64,000 bases of DNA, taken from the NCBI RefSeq assembly GCF_900215435.1, contig NZ_OCMY01000001.1:2232001-2296000 (forward strand), given 5' to 3'. A program made the translations under genes and the position numbers. Source of the stretch: Candidatus Pantoea floridensis (lineage in GTDB: Bacteria > Pseudomonadota > Gammaproteobacteria > Enterobacterales > Enterobacteriaceae). The notes under the pieces were generated by a model, which did no database searches, had not been told where the DNA came from, and worked only from the letters and a program-made list of their open reading frames with translations. Of the stretch, positions 29,662-40,076 are shown piece by piece; positions within the stretch are counted from its first letter, which is position 1; every line of letters starts with the position of its first letter.

Positions 29662-30862
29662 CGATCGCTTAAGTCTGGTATTTGACGATGCGCCGGTTGA
29701 GCGCATTTTGCAGGCGCTAGCGGATTATCAGGAGATTAACTTGCTCATTGCGCCGGGCGTTGAGGGCCGGTTATCGCTGCGGTTAGATAACGTTGATTGG
29801 CAACGCGCGCTGGCATTAGTGACGCAGATGGCAAAACTCACCGTCGTGCAGGAAGAAGGCGTGCTGCTGGTCTACCCGGAAAGCTGGCAACAGCTGCAGA
29901 TACAGCAGGCACAGGCCGAGCGTGAAGAGAAACAGCAACAAACCCCGCTGGAGCAGCAAAGCGTGACGCTGCATTACGCCAGCGCCAGCGATATTTACCG
30001 CAGCCTGCAGGCTGAGCCCTCGCTGATGACAGCGCGCGGCAGCGTCACCGTGGACAGTCGCACCAATAGTTTGCTGCTGCGCGATACTGCACAAGCGCTA
30101 CGTGAGACCGAGCGGTGGATAAAAGCGTTGGATTTACCGCTGGAGCAGGTGGAACTTGCCGCGCATATCGTCACCATCAACGAAGAACATCTGCGTGAAC
30201 TCGGCGTTAACTGGGGCACTTCTCCGGCAGATGTTGTCACTCAGGCGCTAAGAAATCCGCTGTTGGATATTCCATTGGCGGTGGGTAATCCGGCGCTTCG
30301 TGCCGGCGTCACGCTTGGTCAGGTTAGTGGTGAACTGTTAAACCTGGAGTTAAGCGCGCTAGAGCAGGAGAACCAAATCGAAATTATCGCCAGCCCGCGG
30401 CTATTTACCGCCCATCAACAAACCGCCACGATCAAACAAGGTACGGAAATCCCTTATGAGGTGAAGTCTGGCAACAGCGGGGCAACGGCGATCGAATTTA
30501 AAGAGGCGGTGCTGGGCATGGAGGTGACGCCCGTGGTGCTGGGTAACGGTCGAATACAGCTCAAATTAAAACTGAGCCAGAATTTACCCGGGCGCAGCGT
30601 GAATATTGGCGATAATCAGGTGCTCAGCATCGATAAGCAGGAGATTGAAACCCAGGTAACCCTGCGTGATGGCGAAACCTTAGCGCTCGGCGGTATTTTC
30701 CAGCAGCAGCGTACGCAGAGTGCAAAACGCGTCCCCTGGCTGGGCGAGCTACCGCTACTGGGAAATTTGTTCAGCCATCAGACCGACGAACAGAAAAAAA
30801 AGGAGCTGGTTATCTTTATTACCCCCAGACTGGTCAGGGAAGCAGCGCTTTCCGCCGGATAA
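29603..30862 (+). CDS. hofQ: Secretin HofQ (PilQ family)
   Basis: 419 residues. Signal peptide MKWMMVLMLLCLSAPLRA, an N-terminal secretin/TonB short domain (VFDDAPVERILQALADYQEIN), an N1 domain (VTLHYASASDIYRSL) and the secretin core with VELAAHIVTINEEHLRELGV and the signature VPWLGELPLLGNLF near residue 378. The protein would form the outer-membrane channel for the pilus or for incoming DNA; E. coli HofQ is needed to use DNA as a nutrient. Start ATG 29603 follows a very strong AAAAGGAGG, inside hofP. Last gene of hofMNOPQ. Confidence 0.93.
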   Translation: MKWMMVLMLLCLSAPLRASDDRLSLVFDDAPVERILQALADYQEINLLIAPGVEGRLSLRLDNVDWQRALALVTQMAKLTVVQEEGVLLVYPESWQQLQIQQAQAEREEKQQQTPLEQQSVTLHYASASDIYRSLQAEPSLMTARGSVTVDSRTNSLLLRDTAQALRETERWIKALDLPLEQVELAAHIVTINEEHLRELGVNWGTSPADVVTQALRNPLLDIPLAVGNPALRAGVTLGQVSGELLNLELSALEQENQIEIIASPRLFTAHQQTATIKQGTEIPYEVKSGNSGATAIEFKEAVLGMEVTPVVLGNGRIQLKLKLSQNLPGRSVNIGDNQVLSIDKQEIETQVTLRDGETLALGGIFQQQRTQSAKRVPWLGELPLLGNLFSHQTDEQKKKELVIFITPRLVREAALSAG

Positions 30863-31343
30863 AGCGGAAAATTCGTTCTGTGAAGCCAACTGCGTTGACG
30901 CAGGGCAGGAATTAGCTTACAAGGTTTAGCGATTTTCAAAACGGTGTAACGGAACGCGGCAGAATAACCTTCCGAATGACGTCGGTCACAAGCGATACTG
31001 GCGTCAAAAGAAATATCTCCAAAATAATTCGAGTTGCAGGAAGGCGTTAAATGAGTGAATTCACAGTGCTTACCCAGGTAAGTGATTAGGGTGAATGACC
31101 CCAGCCAGCGGACCTGTAGCGTGAAATAGGATGGATTAGCGGAGGTGCGTTACCGTCTCGCGAACCACAGACCGGTCCTGTTAAGAGGTCGCCGGGGGCA
31201 ATTTATTCGGTTGCCAAACGGCCATGAGTGTTGAGATAATTTTCCGTCTGACTCTTGTTAACGCTCATGAGGTCTCAGTTCCTGTCCCGCCAGCTATGCT
31301 GAACGCGGGGTATCATCAACGAATTCTTAGTAATACCGATAAA
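30863..31343. other. 481-bp intergenic region, hofQ to aroK
   Basis: No gene fits here. The middle is an ERIC element (31014-31138). The part after it (31140-31343) is the aroK leader; it contains an in-frame extension of aroK from an ATG at 31224, which is not supported by the known AroK N-terminus. No terminator with a T run is visible after hofQ. Confidence 0.6.
31014..31138. repeat. ERIC (enterobacterial repetitive intergenic consensus) element
   Basis: About 125 bp. It contains AAAATAATTCGAGTTGCAGG, AAGGCG, GTGAATTC...GCTTAC and GGTAAGTGATTAGGGTGAAT, then GCC...ACCTGTAGC. These follow in order the well-known ERIC consensus, including both ERIC-PCR primer cores. The copy is somewhat diverged (for example AGGGTGAATG for GGGGTGAGCG) and is near full length. 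It lies in the transcribed leader upstream of aroK. Confidence 0.88.
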
Positions 31344-31865
31344 ATGGCAGAGAAACGCAATATCTTTCTGGTTGGGCCGATGGGTGCCGGCAAAAGCACT
31401 ATTGGTCGTCAGTTGGCTCAGCAACTCAATATGGAATTTTTCGATTCCGATCAGGAAATTGAGCGACGCACCGGAGCGGATGTAGGCTGGGTATTTGATG
31501 TGGAAGGCGAAGAAGGCTTCCGCGATCGTGAAGAAAAGATCATTAATGAGCTGACCGAGAAGCAGGGCATTGTCCTGGCGACAGGTGGCGGCTCAGTCAA
31601 ATCCCGCGAGACCCGTAATCGTCTCTCCGCCCGCGGTGTGGTCGTGTACCTTGAAACCACCATCGAAAAGCAGCTTGCTCGTACCCAGCGTGATAAAAAG
31701 CGTCCGCTGTTGCAGGTTGAATCACCGCCGCGCGAAGTACTGGAAGCGCTGGCAGGTGAACGTAATCCGCTTTATGAAGAGATCGCTGATGTCACTATTC
31801 GCACTGACGATCAGAGTGCAAAAGTGGTGGCCAATCAGATCATCAACATGCTGGAAAAGAACTAA
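31344..31865 (+). CDS. aroK: Shikimate kinase I
   Basis: 173 residues, same length as E. coli AroK and nearly identical. It phosphorylates shikimate at the 3-position in aromatic amino acid synthesis. P-loop GPMGAGKST at 11-19; shikimate-binding D in DSDQEIE and the GGG motif in LATGGGSV; the lid arginine is in RDKKRPLL. Start ATG 31344 ([10 protein letters not shown]). First gene of the aroK-aroB-damX-dam-rpe-gph-trpS group; aroB follows after 39 bp. Confidence 0.98.
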   Translation: MAEKRNIFLVGPMGAGKSTIGRQLAQQLNMEFFDSDQEIERRTGADVGWVFDVEGEEGFRDREEKIINELTEKQGIVLATGGGSVKSRETRNRLSARGVVVYLETTIEKQLARTQRDKKRPLLQVESPPREVLEALAGERNPLYEEIADVTIRTDDQSAKVVANQIINMLEKN

Positions 31866-31904
31866 TCCAGCGCCCTGAGGGCTCAGCAATAGGTATCGGT
31901 CATC

Positions 31905-32993
31905 ATGGAGAAGATCACTGTCTCACTCGGGGATCGCAGTTACCCCATCACCATCGCTGCCGGACTGTTTAACGATCCGGCTTCTTTTTGGCCGCTCAAA
32001 GCAGGCGACAATGCCATGCTGGTGACAAACCAGACACTGGCGCCGATCTATCTCGAACCTCTGTCAGCGCTCCTTAGCAATGCCGGCGTAAAGGTAGATC
32101 AAGTCATTTTGCCTGATGGTGAGCAGTACAAAACGCTGGCGGTCATGGACGAGGTATTCACCGCGCTGCTTAAAAAGCCGCATGGACGAGATACCACGCT
32201 GATTGCACTCGGTGGTGGAGTGATTGGTGACTTAACCGGATTTGCCGCAGCCAGCTATCAGCGTGGCGTGCGCTTTATTCAGGTGCCGACCACGTTGCTG
32301 TCTCAGGTTGACTCCTCCGTCGGTGGCAAAACCGCGGTCAACCATCCACTCGGCAAAAACATGATTGGGGCGTTCTATCAGCCCGCCTCTGTCGTGGTGG
32401 ATACGCATTGTCTGGCCACGCTGCCGCCGCGCGAATTAGCGTCCGGTCTGGCAGAAGTGATCAAATACGGCATTATTCTTGATGGCGAATTCTTCCAATG
32501 GCTGGAGCATAATCTTGATGCTCTGCTGGCGTTGGATGAAAAAGCCATGGCGTACTGCATCCGCCGCTGCTGCGAGTTAAAAGCTGAAGTGGTTGCGGCG
32601 GATGAGCGTGAAACCGGCGTACGCGCACTGCTTAATCTGGGCCATACTTTTGGACATGCGATTGAAGCACACATGGGCTACGGCAACTGGCTACACGGCG
32701 AAGCCGTGTCGGCTGGCATGGTGATGGCTGCGCGCACCGCTGAACGTTTAGGGCAGTTCACCTCTGCCGATACCGATCGCATCATCGCGCTGTTACTGCG
32801 TGCCGGTTTGCCGGTGCACGGTCCGGCAAGCATGGCAGCGGAAGATTATCTGCCACACATGATGCGCGATAAAAAAGTGTTGGCTGGCGAGTTGCGTTTG
32901 GTGCTGCCTCTCGCTATTGGCCGCTCTGAAGTGCGTGCCGGTGTTGCACATGATATGGTGCTGGCAGCAATTAATGATTGCCAGAAACCCTGA
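31905..32993 (+). CDS. aroB: 3-dehydroquinate synthase
   Basis: 362-residue NAD- and metal-dependent enzyme that cyclises DAHP to 3-dehydroquinate, the second step of the shikimate pathway. NAD-binding glycines are in [13 protein letters not shown]. Substrate and metal ligands include the glutamate in [10 protein letters not shown] and the histidines in [11 protein letters not shown] and [13 protein letters not shown]. Length equals E. coli AroB. It acts two steps before AroE and then AroK, whose gene lies just upstream. Confidence 0.98.
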   Translation: MEKITVSLGDRSYPITIAAGLFNDPASFWPLKAGDNAMLVTNQTLAPIYLEPLSALLSNAGVKVDQVILPDGEQYKTLAVMDEVFTALLKKPHGRDTTLIALGGGVIGDLTGFAAASYQRGVRFIQVPTTLLSQVDSSVGGKTAVNHPLGKNMIGAFYQPASVVVDTHCLATLPPRELASGLAEVIKYGIILDGEFFQWLEHNLDALLALDEKAMAYCIRRCCELKAEVVAADERETGVRALLNLGHTFGHAIEAHMGYGNWLHGEAVSAGMVMAARTAERLGQFTSADTDRIIALLLRAGLPVHGPASMAAEDYLPHMMRDKKVLAGELRLVLPLAIGRSEVRAGVAHDMVLAAINDCQKP

Positions 32994-33057
32994 TTATTAG
33001 AAGTGATGAGTGGTGATGCGGCGTGTGGGAAGCGCGTCGTTTTACGGAGGAGGCTAA

Positions 33058-34095
33058 ATGGATGAGTTCAAACCGGAAGACGAGTTAAAACCTGACGCCA
33101 GTGACCGCCGTCCAACGCGGCCACGTAAATCGTCTTCTGCGCCGAAAGTTAAAGTGCCGGTTTCTCGTCAGCATATGATGATGGGCATTGGTATTCTGGT
33201 TCTGCTGTTGGTGGTACTGGGTATCGGTTCGGCATTGACCGGTCCGGATGAGAAGAAACCCGCTACGAATAACGCCAATAGCGGCGCAGCACCTTCTGCC
33301 AGTGGCAGCGAAAAGAACATCGATCTCTCAGGTTCGACGTCCATGAGCGGTCAGCAAAACGCCACACCTTCTGCTGAAGGCAGCGCACCGCAAAACACGG
33401 CGGGAACGGCTGCACCAGCGGGCAATGATTCCCAGTCCATCTCTATGCCATCGGTCTCTTCAACGCCGACTCAGGCTGCACCCGTGGATACTCCAGCAAA
33501 TCAACAGCGTGTCACCCTCCCGGGCGATCTGAATACGGCGCTGAATAATCAGCAAGGTTCTGTTGATGCCGCAGCCCAAGGTGCACAGGGCAATAGCTCG
33601 CTGCCAACGGCACCGGCAACGGTAAGCGGTAATGGTAAAGCGATGACGCCGCCGGTGATGCATGCGGAAACGCCGTCGCGTAACACCAGTAATGGCGCAC
33701 GTGAGACTCACGCTGCCAGCAACACGCACAAAGCACCGGCCGCGACCAAACCCGCACCGGTAAAAGAGAGCAAGACGCACACTACGCCGGCGCGCAATGC
33801 TGCGCCTGCAAGCAGCAGCGCCAGCAAATCGCTGCCGTCGGGCGGCAATTACACGCTGCAGCTGAGCGGTGCGTCGAAAGAAGAGAGCCTGAATGCCTGG
33901 GCGAGAAAACAAAACCTGAGCGGTTATCACGTGTATAAAACTACGCGCAACGGTGAACCCTGGTATGTGCTGGTGAGCGGAGCTTACGCTACGCCAGCCG
34001 ATGCGAAACGCGCGGTGGCATCGCTGCCAGCAGAAGTGCGTGCCGCGAATCCGTGGGTCAAACCGCTTAGCCAGGTGAAAAAAGAAAGTCAGTAA
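33058..34095 (+). CDS. damX: Cell division SPOR-domain protein DamX
   Basis: 345 residues, shorter than E. coli DamX (428); the difference is in the low-complexity middle. Layout: cytoplasmic N-terminus with charged residues, one membrane helix at about 41-60 (MGIGILVLLLVVLGIGSAL), a long Ala/Ser/Thr/Pro-rich periplasmic linker, and a C-terminal SPOR domain from about 262 (NYTLQLSGASKEESL to AANPWVKPL) that binds denuded septal peptidoglycan. Good ribosome site (ACGGAGGAGG). It sits between aroB and dam as in E. coli. Confidence 0.95.
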   Translation: MDEFKPEDELKPDASDRRPTRPRKSSSAPKVKVPVSRQHMMMGIGILVLLLVVLGIGSALTGPDEKKPATNNANSGAAPSASGSEKNIDLSGSTSMSGQQNATPSAEGSAPQNTAGTAAPAGNDSQSISMPSVSSTPTQAAPVDTPANQQRVTLPGDLNTALNNQQGSVDAAAQGAQGNSSLPTAPATVSGNGKAMTPPVMHAETPSRNTSNGARETHAASNTHKAPAATKPAPVKESKTHTTPARNAAPASSSASKSLPSGGNYTLQLSGASKEESLNAWARKQNLSGYHVYKTTRNGEPWYVLVSGAYATPADAKRAVASLPAEVRAANPWVKPLSQVKKESQ

Positions 34096-34102
34096 TTGAT
34101 GT

Positions 34103-34128
34103 GGGGCCGCGCAGGTGCGGCCCCGTTT
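34103..34128 (+). terminator. GC-rich hairpin between damX and dam
   Basis: GGGGCCGC-GCAGGT-GCGGCCCC perfect 8-bp stem followed by GTTT. The T run is short, so it may attenuate rather than end transcription into dam, whose level is known to matter for mismatch repair and replication timing. Confidence 0.45.
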
Positions 34129-34191
34129 AAAGCGCAGAGCTGCTGTCGGTTTCACCACAGCCAATCATTAAGATGTAATAACCACGACAGC

Positions 34192-35004
34192 ATGAAAAAA
34201 AATCGCGCTTTTCTGAAATGGGCCGGAGGGAAATACCCGCTCCTTGATGACATCCGTCGTCATTTGCCACAAGGTGATTGTTTAATCGAACCCTTTGTCG
34301 GCGCTGGTTCAGTATTCCTCAACACCGATTATGACCGCTATCACCTGGCGGACATCAACGGCGATCTCATCAATCTCTATAACATCGTCAAAACGCGTAC
34401 TGCGGCGTTCATTGAAGACGCGCGCCAGCTTTTCAATGCCGAAGGTAATACGGCGGAAACTTACTACGCGCAGCGCATCGCATTCAATGCCAGCAAAGAT
34501 GAATATCAGCGCGCCGTGCTGTTCCTCTATCTCAATCGCCACGGATACAATGGTCTTTGCCGTTACAATCTGCGCGGTGAGTTTAATGTGCCTTTTGGCC
34601 GCTACCGTAAGCCGTATTTCCCGGAAGCTGAACTGCTGTGGTTTGCCGAACGGGCGCAAAAAGCGACCTTTGTCTGTGAATCGTACGATGTTACTCTGAC
34701 TAACGCCCCAGCGGGCTCGGTGGTTTATTGTGACCCGCCGTACGCGCCGCTGTCGGCGACAGCGAATTTTACCGCTTACCACACCAACAGTTTTAGCCTG
34801 CGTGAGCAGCAACATCTGGCGGAACTGGCCAATAAGCTGGCGCAACAAAACCGCATACCGGTGCTGATTTCTAATCACGATACGGTGCTCACGCGTGAGT
34901 GGTACCAGAATGCGGATTTACACGTAGTTAAAGCCCGGCGTTCCATCAGCCGAAGCATAAGTGGTCGCACACAGGTCGACGAACTGCTAGCGCTTTTCCG
35001 CTAG
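34192..35004 (+). CDS. dam: DNA adenine methylase (GATC)
   Basis: 270-residue N6-adenine methyltransferase of the Dam/EcoRV type that methylates GATC. AdoMet-binding residues lie in KWAGGK (9-14) and FVGAGSVF (35-42), and the catalytic DPPY is at 181-184. [13 protein letters not shown] and the C-terminal [12 protein letters not shown] are conserved with E. coli Dam. Start ATG 34192 gives [18 protein letters not shown]; there is an open frame for 32 codons before it but no homology. Upstream of rpe. Confidence 0.98.
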   Translation: MKKNRAFLKWAGGKYPLLDDIRRHLPQGDCLIEPFVGAGSVFLNTDYDRYHLADINGDLINLYNIVKTRTAAFIEDARQLFNAEGNTAETYYAQRIAFNASKDEYQRAVLFLYLNRHGYNGLCRYNLRGEFNVPFGRYRKPYFPEAELLWFAERAQKATFVCESYDVTLTNAPAGSVVYCDPPYAPLSATANFTAYHTNSFSLREQQHLAELANKLAQQNRIPVLISNHDTVLTREWYQNADLHVVKARRSISRSISGRTQVDELLALFR

Positions 35005-35069
35005 CCTGTTTCGTCCGCGACCAAGGCATTACGCCAGCTCCGGCTGGCGCACAAAATTGGGAGAATCGG

Positions 35070-35753
35070 ATGAAACAATTTTTACTGGCCCCTTCAATTC
35101 TGTCTGCTGACTTCGCGCGTTTAGGTGAAGACACAGCCAAAGCGCTGGCGGCAGGTGGCGATGTCGTCCATTTCGATGTGATGGATAACCACTACGTTCC
35201 CAATCTGACGATGGGGCCGATGGTGCTGAAAGCGCTGCGCGATTACGGTATCACTGCACCTATTGATGTGCATCTGATGGTAAAGCCGGTGGATGCATTG
35301 ATCCCGGAATTCGCGAAAGCTGGCGCCACCTTCATTACTTTCCATCCGGAAGCCAGCGAGCATGTTGACCGCACGCTGCAGCTGATCAAAGAGCACGGTT
35401 GCAAAGCCGGCTTGGTATTTAATCCTGCTACACCGCTCGACTACCTCGACTATGTTATGGATAAGCTGGATATCATTCTGCTGATGTCGGTGAATCCGGG
35501 CTTTGGTGGGCAATCCTTTATTCCCGGCACGCTCGACAAACTGCGCGAAGCGCGTCGCCTGATCGATCAAAGCGGCTACAACATTCGCCTGGAAGTGGAT
35601 GGCGGCGTGAAGATCGACAACATCGGCCAGATTGCTGCCGCCGGTGCCGATATGTTTGTTGCCGGTTCCGCGATCTTTGGTCACCCGGATTACAAAAAAG
35701 TGATCGATGAAATGCGTGGCGAACTGGAGAAAGTTAATGGCTCATTTCACTGA
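35070..35753 (+). CDS. rpe: Ribulose-phosphate 3-epimerase
   Basis: 227-residue TIM-barrel enzyme that interconverts ribulose-5-phosphate and xylulose-5-phosphate in the pentose phosphate pathway. Active-site and metal residues: [30 protein letters not shown] (H, D), DVHLMV (H), VNPGFGGQ and LEVDGGVK (D). The gph start lies 17 bp inside its end. An imperfect CGCCAGC/GCTGGCG hairpin sits in the gap before it (about 35032-35049). Confidence 0.98.
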   Translation: MKQFLLAPSILSADFARLGEDTAKALAAGGDVVHFDVMDNHYVPNLTMGPMVLKALRDYGITAPIDVHLMVKPVDALIPEFAKAGATFITFHPEASEHVDRTLQLIKEHGCKAGLVFNPATPLDYLDYVMDKLDIILLMSVNPGFGGQSFIPGTLDKLREARRLIDQSGYNIRLEVDGGVKIDNIGQIAAAGADMFVAGSAIFGHPDYKKVIDEMRGELEKVNGSFH

Positions 35754-36414
35754 TATCCGCGCGCTGGCGTTCGATCTCGACGGAACGCTGGTGGATAGCG
35801 CACCGGGTTTGGCGCAGGCGATCGATCACGCGCTGGGCGATCTGCAACTGCCGCCGCCGGGTGTGGCGTTAGCATCAACCTGGATTGGCAACGGCGCGGA
35901 TGTGATGATGACCCGCGCGCTGACCTGGGCGTTGGGTCGCGAACCGCATGCTGAAGAGCAGCGCGATGCGCGTGCGCTGTTCGATAAGTACTATGCCGAA
36001 ACGGTGGAAGCGGGCAGCACCCTGTTCCCGCGGGTGAAAGAGACGCTGGCGGCGCTGCAGGCAAAAGGCCTGCCGCTGGCCATAGTCACCAACAAACCTA
36101 CGCCGTTTGTCGCGCCATTGTTGAAGTCGCTCGGCATTGCTGACTACTTTACCCAGATTATTGGCGGCGATGATGTGATTGTGAAAAAGCCGCATCCAGC
36201 GGCCATTTTCCTTGTGCTCGGCCATTTTGGCGTGCTTCCCGGACAATTGCTGTTTGTCGGCGATTCGCGCAATGATATTCTCGCAGCCCAGGCGGCAGGC
36301 GTACCGAACATCGGTATGACTTTTGGCTACAACTACGGTGAGCCAATTGCGACCAGCCATCCCGATTTAACTCTCGACTCTTTTGACGAACTTTTGCCCG
36401 CTATCGGGCTGTGA
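35737..36414 (+). CDS. gph: Phosphoglycolate phosphatase
   Basis: 225-residue HAD phosphatase that removes phosphoglycolate formed during repair of 3'-phosphoglycolate DNA ends. Motif [10 protein letters not shown] (13-21), helical cap, motif II IVTNKP, lysine in VIVKKPHP and motif [10 protein letters not shown]. Start ATG 35737 ([17 protein letters not shown]) overlaps rpe; this fits tight coupling. trpS follows after 15 bp. Confidence 0.96.
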   Translation: MAHFTDIRALAFDLDGTLVDSAPGLAQAIDHALGDLQLPPPGVALASTWIGNGADVMMTRALTWALGREPHAEEQRDARALFDKYYAETVEAGSTLFPRVKETLAALQAKGLPLAIVTNKPTPFVAPLLKSLGIADYFTQIIGGDDVIVKKPHPAAIFLVLGHFGVLPGQLLFVGDSRNDILAAQAAGVPNIGMTFGYNYGEPIATSHPDLTLDSFDELLPAIGL

Positions 36415-36429
36415 TTATCAGGACATAAC

Positions 36430-37434
36430 ATGAGCAAACCCATCGTTTTCAGCGGCGCCCAGCCTTCCGGTGAACTGACCATTGGCAACTATATGGGTGC
36501 GCTGCGTCAGTGGGTGCAGATGCAGGATGATTTCCACTGCATTTACTGCATCGTCGATCTGCACGCCATCACCGTCCGCCAGGATCCGGTTGCGCTGCGT
36601 AAAGCCACGCTGGATACGCTGGCGTTGTACCTTGCCTGCGGCATCGATCCGGCGAAAAGCACCATCTTCGTTCAGTCGCACGTGCCTGAACATGCGCAGC
36701 TGAGTTGGGTACTGAACTGCTACACCTATTTCGGTGAGCTGAGCCGCATGACGCAGTTCAAAGATAAATCAGCGCGCTACTCGGAAAACATCACCGCGGG
36801 CCTGTTTGATTATCCGGTGCTGATGGCAGCTGACATTCTGCTGTATCAAACCAATCAGGTGCCGGTGGGCGAAGATCAGAAGCAGCATCTGGAACTGAGC
36901 CGCGATATCGCGCAGCGTTTCAATGCGCTGTACGGCGATGTGTTCAAAGTGCCGGAGCCGTTCATTCCGAAATCAGGCGCGCGCGTCATGTCGCTGCTTG
37001 AACCGACCAAGAAAATGTCTAAGTCAGACGACAACCGTAATAACGTGATTGGTCTGCTGGAAGACACCACCGCAGTGGTGAAGAAGATCAAGCGCGCGGT
37101 AACAGACTCTGCTGAGCCGCCAGTGGTGCGCTACGACGTCAAAGAGAAGGCCGGTGTTTCTAACCTGCTGGATATTCTGGCGGGCGTAACCGGTAAAACC
37201 ATAGCCGAGCTGGAACAGGAGTTTGAAGGCAAAATGTATGGCCATCTGAAAGGCGCGGTCGCGGATGCCGTTTCAGGCATGCTGACCGACTTGCAGGAGC
37301 GCTATCATCGTTTCCGTAACGACGAAGCGCTACTGAATCAGGTGATGCGCGATGGCGCAGCGAAAGCCCGCGCGCATGCGCAGGAAACGCTGAAGAAAGT
37401 GTACGAAGCGGTAGGTTTTGTCGCACAACCCTAA
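36430..37434 (+). CDS. trpS: Tryptophanyl-tRNA synthetase
   Basis: 334-residue class I synthetase. The HIGH-type signature is TIGN within [15 protein letters not shown] (11-25), and the KMSKS loop is KKMSKSDDN (194-202). It charges tRNA-Trp. It is the last gene of the dam-rpe-gph-trpS run and is closed by a strong terminator. In E. coli several yhf genes lie between trpS and cysG; here the two are directly convergent. Confidence 0.98.
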   Translation: MSKPIVFSGAQPSGELTIGNYMGALRQWVQMQDDFHCIYCIVDLHAITVRQDPVALRKATLDTLALYLACGIDPAKSTIFVQSHVPEHAQLSWVLNCYTYFGELSRMTQFKDKSARYSENITAGLFDYPVLMAADILLYQTNQVPVGEDQKQHLELSRDIAQRFNALYGDVFKVPEPFIPKSGARVMSLLEPTKKMSKSDDNRNNVIGLLEDTTAVVKKIKRAVTDSAEPPVVRYDVKEKAGVSNLLDILAGVTGKTIAELEQEFEGKMYGHLKGAVADAVSGMLTDLQERYHRFRNDEALLNQVMRDGAAKARAHAQETLKKVYEAVGFVAQP

Positions 37435-37457
37435 GCGGTTGGCCGGCGAGAACGCGA

Positions 37458-37486
37458 CGGCGGATCATCATGATCCGCCGTTTTTA
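37458..37486 (+). terminator. Rho-independent terminator after trpS
   Basis: CGGCGGATCA-TCA-TGATCCGCCG perfect 10-bp stem followed by TTTTTAT on the plus strand. It lies between the convergent trpS and cysG genes. Confidence 0.92.
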
Positions 37487-37507
37487 TTTGTGCGATGGTC
37501 TGGTGGT

Positions 37508-38872
37508 TCAGAACCAGCGTAATTGAGGCCGCAGCGCCACTACGCGACCGACAATAATCAGCGCTGGACTTTCAAACTGCTGCGCCAACGTCGCCAGCTC
37601 TGCCAGCGTTGCGGTTTCCACGCGTTGCTGCGGCGTGGTGCCGTTCTGTACGATCGCCACCGGCATAGCGGCATCCATGCCGTGCTGCAACAGCTGTTGT
37701 TGGATTTCCGGCGCTTGCGCCAGCCCCATATAGAACACCAGCGTTTGCTGCTCCGCCGCCAGTTTGCGCCATTCAATCTCGCCATGCTGCTGTAAATGGC
37801 CCGTCACGAATCGTACGCTCTGCGCATGGTCGCGATGCGTAAGCGGAATGCCGCTGTAGGCAGCACAGCCCGATGCGGCCGTGATGCCTGGCACCACGCT
37901 AAACGGAATATGGTGTTGTGCCAGCAACTGCAGCTCTTCACCACCGCGCCCAAAGATAAAGGGATCGCCGCCTTTAAGGCGTACTACGCGTTTGCCGCTT
38001 TGCGCCTGTTCGAGTAAAACCTGGTTGATTTGCGCTTGGGGTACGCAGTGATGACCGGCCTGTTTGCCGACAAAGATGCGCTCAGCATCGCGACGTATCA
38101 GATTGAGAATCGGTTCTGAAACCAAGCGGTCATACACCACGACATCGGCCTGCTGAATATGCTGCAAACCTTTCAACGTGAGCAATCCGGCATCACCCGG
38201 CCCGGCGCCAACCAGCACTACTTCACCTTGCTGCGACAGCGGGGCATCGAACAAGTTATCGACGATGGCATCAGCACGTGGGCGATCGCCATTCGCCAGG
38301 GTTTGTGCCAGACGATCGCTCACGAAGAAGCGTTCCCAGAACGCGCGGCGCTGCGCCATGCTGGCAAAGGTGCGCTTCACACGGCCACGCAACGAACCGG
38401 CCAGGGACGCCAGCTCTCCGAGATGCTGTGGCAGCATCGCTTCGAGCTTCTCCCGAAGCAAACGTGCCAGCACCGGCGCGCGGCCGCCGGACGAAACGGC
38501 AATCATCAGCGGTGAGCGATCGACAATCGATGGCATGATCGCGCTGGCTTCCTGCGGCGCATCCACCAGATTGCAGAAGATGCGACGCTGCTCGGCTGCG
38601 AAAGCCACCTGCTGATTGACCGCATCATCATTGGTGGCGGCAATCACCAGCCAGCACGAGTCCAGCCAGCCATCATCAAACGCGCCGGTTAATAAGGTCA
38701 CCTTTCCCTGTTGTGCCCACTGCTGAAACGCGGGGGAGAAATCCAGCGCGCCAACGTGCAGATCGGCACCGGCATCCAGCAGCAAACGCGCTTTGCGTTC
38801 TGCTACATCTCCCGCTCCTACCAGCAAACAGCGTTTGCCCTGCAGGCGGCAAAACAGCGGAAAGTAGTCCAT
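37508..38872 (-). CDS. cysG: Siroheme synthase CysG
   Basis: 454-residue trifunctional enzyme. The N-terminal half ([28 protein letters not shown] onward) is the NAD-dependent precorrin-2 dehydrogenase and ferrochelatase; the C-terminal half from about 215 ([19 protein letters not shown]) is uroporphyrinogen III methyltransferase, with [13 protein letters not shown] and [10 protein letters not shown]. It makes siroheme, the cofactor of NirB encoded upstream. A terminator lies between nirC and cysG, so it may also be expressed from its own promoter. Confidence 0.97.
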   Translation of the reverse strand: MDYFPLFCRLQGKRCLLVGAGDVAERKARLLLDAGADLHVGALDFSPAFQQWAQQGKVTLLTGAFDDGWLDSCWLVIAATNDDAVNQQVAFAAEQRRIFCNLVDAPQEASAIMPSIVDRSPLMIAVSSGGRAPVLARLLREKLEAMLPQHLGELASLAGSLRGRVKRTFASMAQRRAFWERFFVSDRLAQTLANGDRPRADAIVDNLFDAPLSQQGEVVLVGAGPGDAGLLTLKGLQHIQQADVVVYDRLVSEPILNLIRRDAERIFVGKQAGHHCVPQAQINQVLLEQAQSGKRVVRLKGGDPFIFGRGGEELQLLAQHHIPFSVVPGITAASGCAAYSGIPLTHRDHAQSVRFVTGHLQQHGEIEWRKLAAEQQTLVFYMGLAQAPEIQQQLLQHGMDAAMPVAIVQNGTTPQQRVETATLAELATLAQQFESPALIIVGRVVALRPQLRWF

Positions 38873-38882
38873 AGCTCATCCT

Positions 38883-38907
38883 AAAAAAAGCCCGCACGGG
38901 GCGGGCT
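38883..38907 (-). terminator. Terminator between nirC and cysG
   Basis: AGCCCGC-ACGG-GGCGGGCT stem; on the minus strand it is followed by TTTTTTT (38884-38890). It lies after nirC and 11 bp before the cysG start, so it should reduce read-through from the nir operon into cysG. Confidence 0.8.
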
Positions 38908-38915
38908 GAAAATGG

Positions 38916-39719
38916 TTATACCGCTTTGAGCGGCGTGGCTTGCGCTTCGGCCTGTGGACGCTGCGCCAGCGGGGTGGCATACCAATAACCGAGACCCATC
39001 AGCACCATGCCGGAGAACATGTTGCCCAGCGTTACCCACAGCAAATTGTGGCCGATGCCGCTCAAAGTGAGGTCCGCATTATGCTGACCAAACCACGACA
39101 GTGCAAAGACCGTCATATTGGCTACGGAGTGCTCATAGCCGGAAGCGATAAACGCCAGTAAACACCACCAGATAGCGATGAACTTCGCCGTGCCTTCGGT
39201 GCGTATTGCCATCCAGATCGCCAGGCATACCAGCCAGTTACACAGTGCGCCCTTGAAGAACAGCGCCATGGCTGGCTGCGTGGTTTTCGCCAGCGCGGCG
39301 CTATGAATCAGCGAGCCAGCATTGGGGAGCAATGGGCCTGCCGCATAGTAATAGATCAGTGCGACCAGCACGGAGCCGATTAAATTCCCCAGCCAGGTTT
39401 GCGGCAGTACACACCACATCTGGCCTTGCTTGATGGTGCCGGCTTTCACGCCAATGGTCAGGAACAGGGTATGACCGGTGAACAGCTCGGAACCGGCGAT
39501 GATCACCAGCGTCAACGCGATCCCGAAGGTGGCGCCCATCAGCAGCGGACGGTAAGCCGGATCGACCAGATTGCCCAAGGTGAAAATCAGGATGATGGCC
39601 AAACCAACGTAAGCACCGGCCATCGCCGAGCCGATCCAGAAGGCCAGCGGGCTGTGCTGCGCGGTACGCACAATGCGTGCCGCATTGGCGGCACATTTAT
39701 TCAGGGTGTCAGTAAACAT
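38916..39719 (-). CDS. nirC: Nitrite transporter NirC
   Basis: 267-residue formate/nitrite (FNT) family channel with six hydrophobic segments. The first helix region reads SPLAFWIGSAMAGAYVGLAI, and family signatures include GSELFTGHTL and GNLIGSVLVA; the channel histidine lies in FIASGYEHSVANM. It moves nitrite across the inner membrane for reduction by NirBD. Third gene of nirBDC. Confidence 0.96.
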   Translation of the reverse strand: MFTDTLNKCAANAARIVRTAQHSPLAFWIGSAMAGAYVGLAIILIFTLGNLVDPAYRPLLMGATFGIALTLVIIAGSELFTGHTLFLTIGVKAGTIKQGQMWCVLPQTWLGNLIGSVLVALIYYYAAGPLLPNAGSLIHSAALAKTTQPAMALFFKGALCNWLVCLAIWMAIRTEGTAKFIAIWWCLLAFIASGYEHSVANMTVFALSWFGQHNADLTLSGIGHNLLWVTLGNMFSGMVLMGLGYWYATPLAQRPQAEAQATPLKAV

Positions 39720-39749
39720 AGTGACGTCTCATTAAGTAAAGGAATGCGG

Positions 39750-40076
39750 TCAGGCACAAATCTCAACCCGGCCTTTGCTGACACGCACCGGATAGCTCGC
39801 CACCGAACGTGCTTCGTCTTCCAGGCAGAAGCCATCGCTTAGGCGGAAGCGCTGCTTTTTCAGCGGGCTAGCCACCCACAGCGCTTGCTGGTGCTCAGCA
39901 ATCAGGCCGCGTGATAACACGCTGGCCTGGGCGAAAGGATCGATATTGCTCAATGCATAGAGCTGTTCATTGTCACGTGGACGGAAGATAGCAATCTGCT
40001 GGCCGTTGACCAGCGCACACACACCGGTCGCAGGCAGGATTTGCTTGAGTTCACACACGGAATGCCACTGGCTCAT
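39750..40076 (-). CDS. nirD: Nitrite reductase (NADH) small subunit
   Basis: 108-residue Rieske-like small subunit that has lost the cluster ligands, as in other NirD proteins. The fold is recognisable by CALVNGQQIAIFRPRDNEQLYAL and the C-terminal DGFCLEDEARSVASYPVRV. Its start overlaps the nirB stop by four bases (ATGA), consistent with coupled translation of the cytoplasmic NirBD enzyme. Confidence 0.96.
   Translation of the reverse strand: MSQWHSVCELKQILPATGVCALVNGQQIAIFRPRDNEQLYALSNIDPFAQASVLSRGLIAEHQQALWVASPLKKQRFRLSDGFCLEDEARSVASYPVRVSKGRVEICA

Noticed and set aside
31224..31343. 40-residue N-terminal extension of aroK
   Set aside because: Known AroK begins [10 protein letters not shown] at 31344; the extension overlaps the leader and has no homology.
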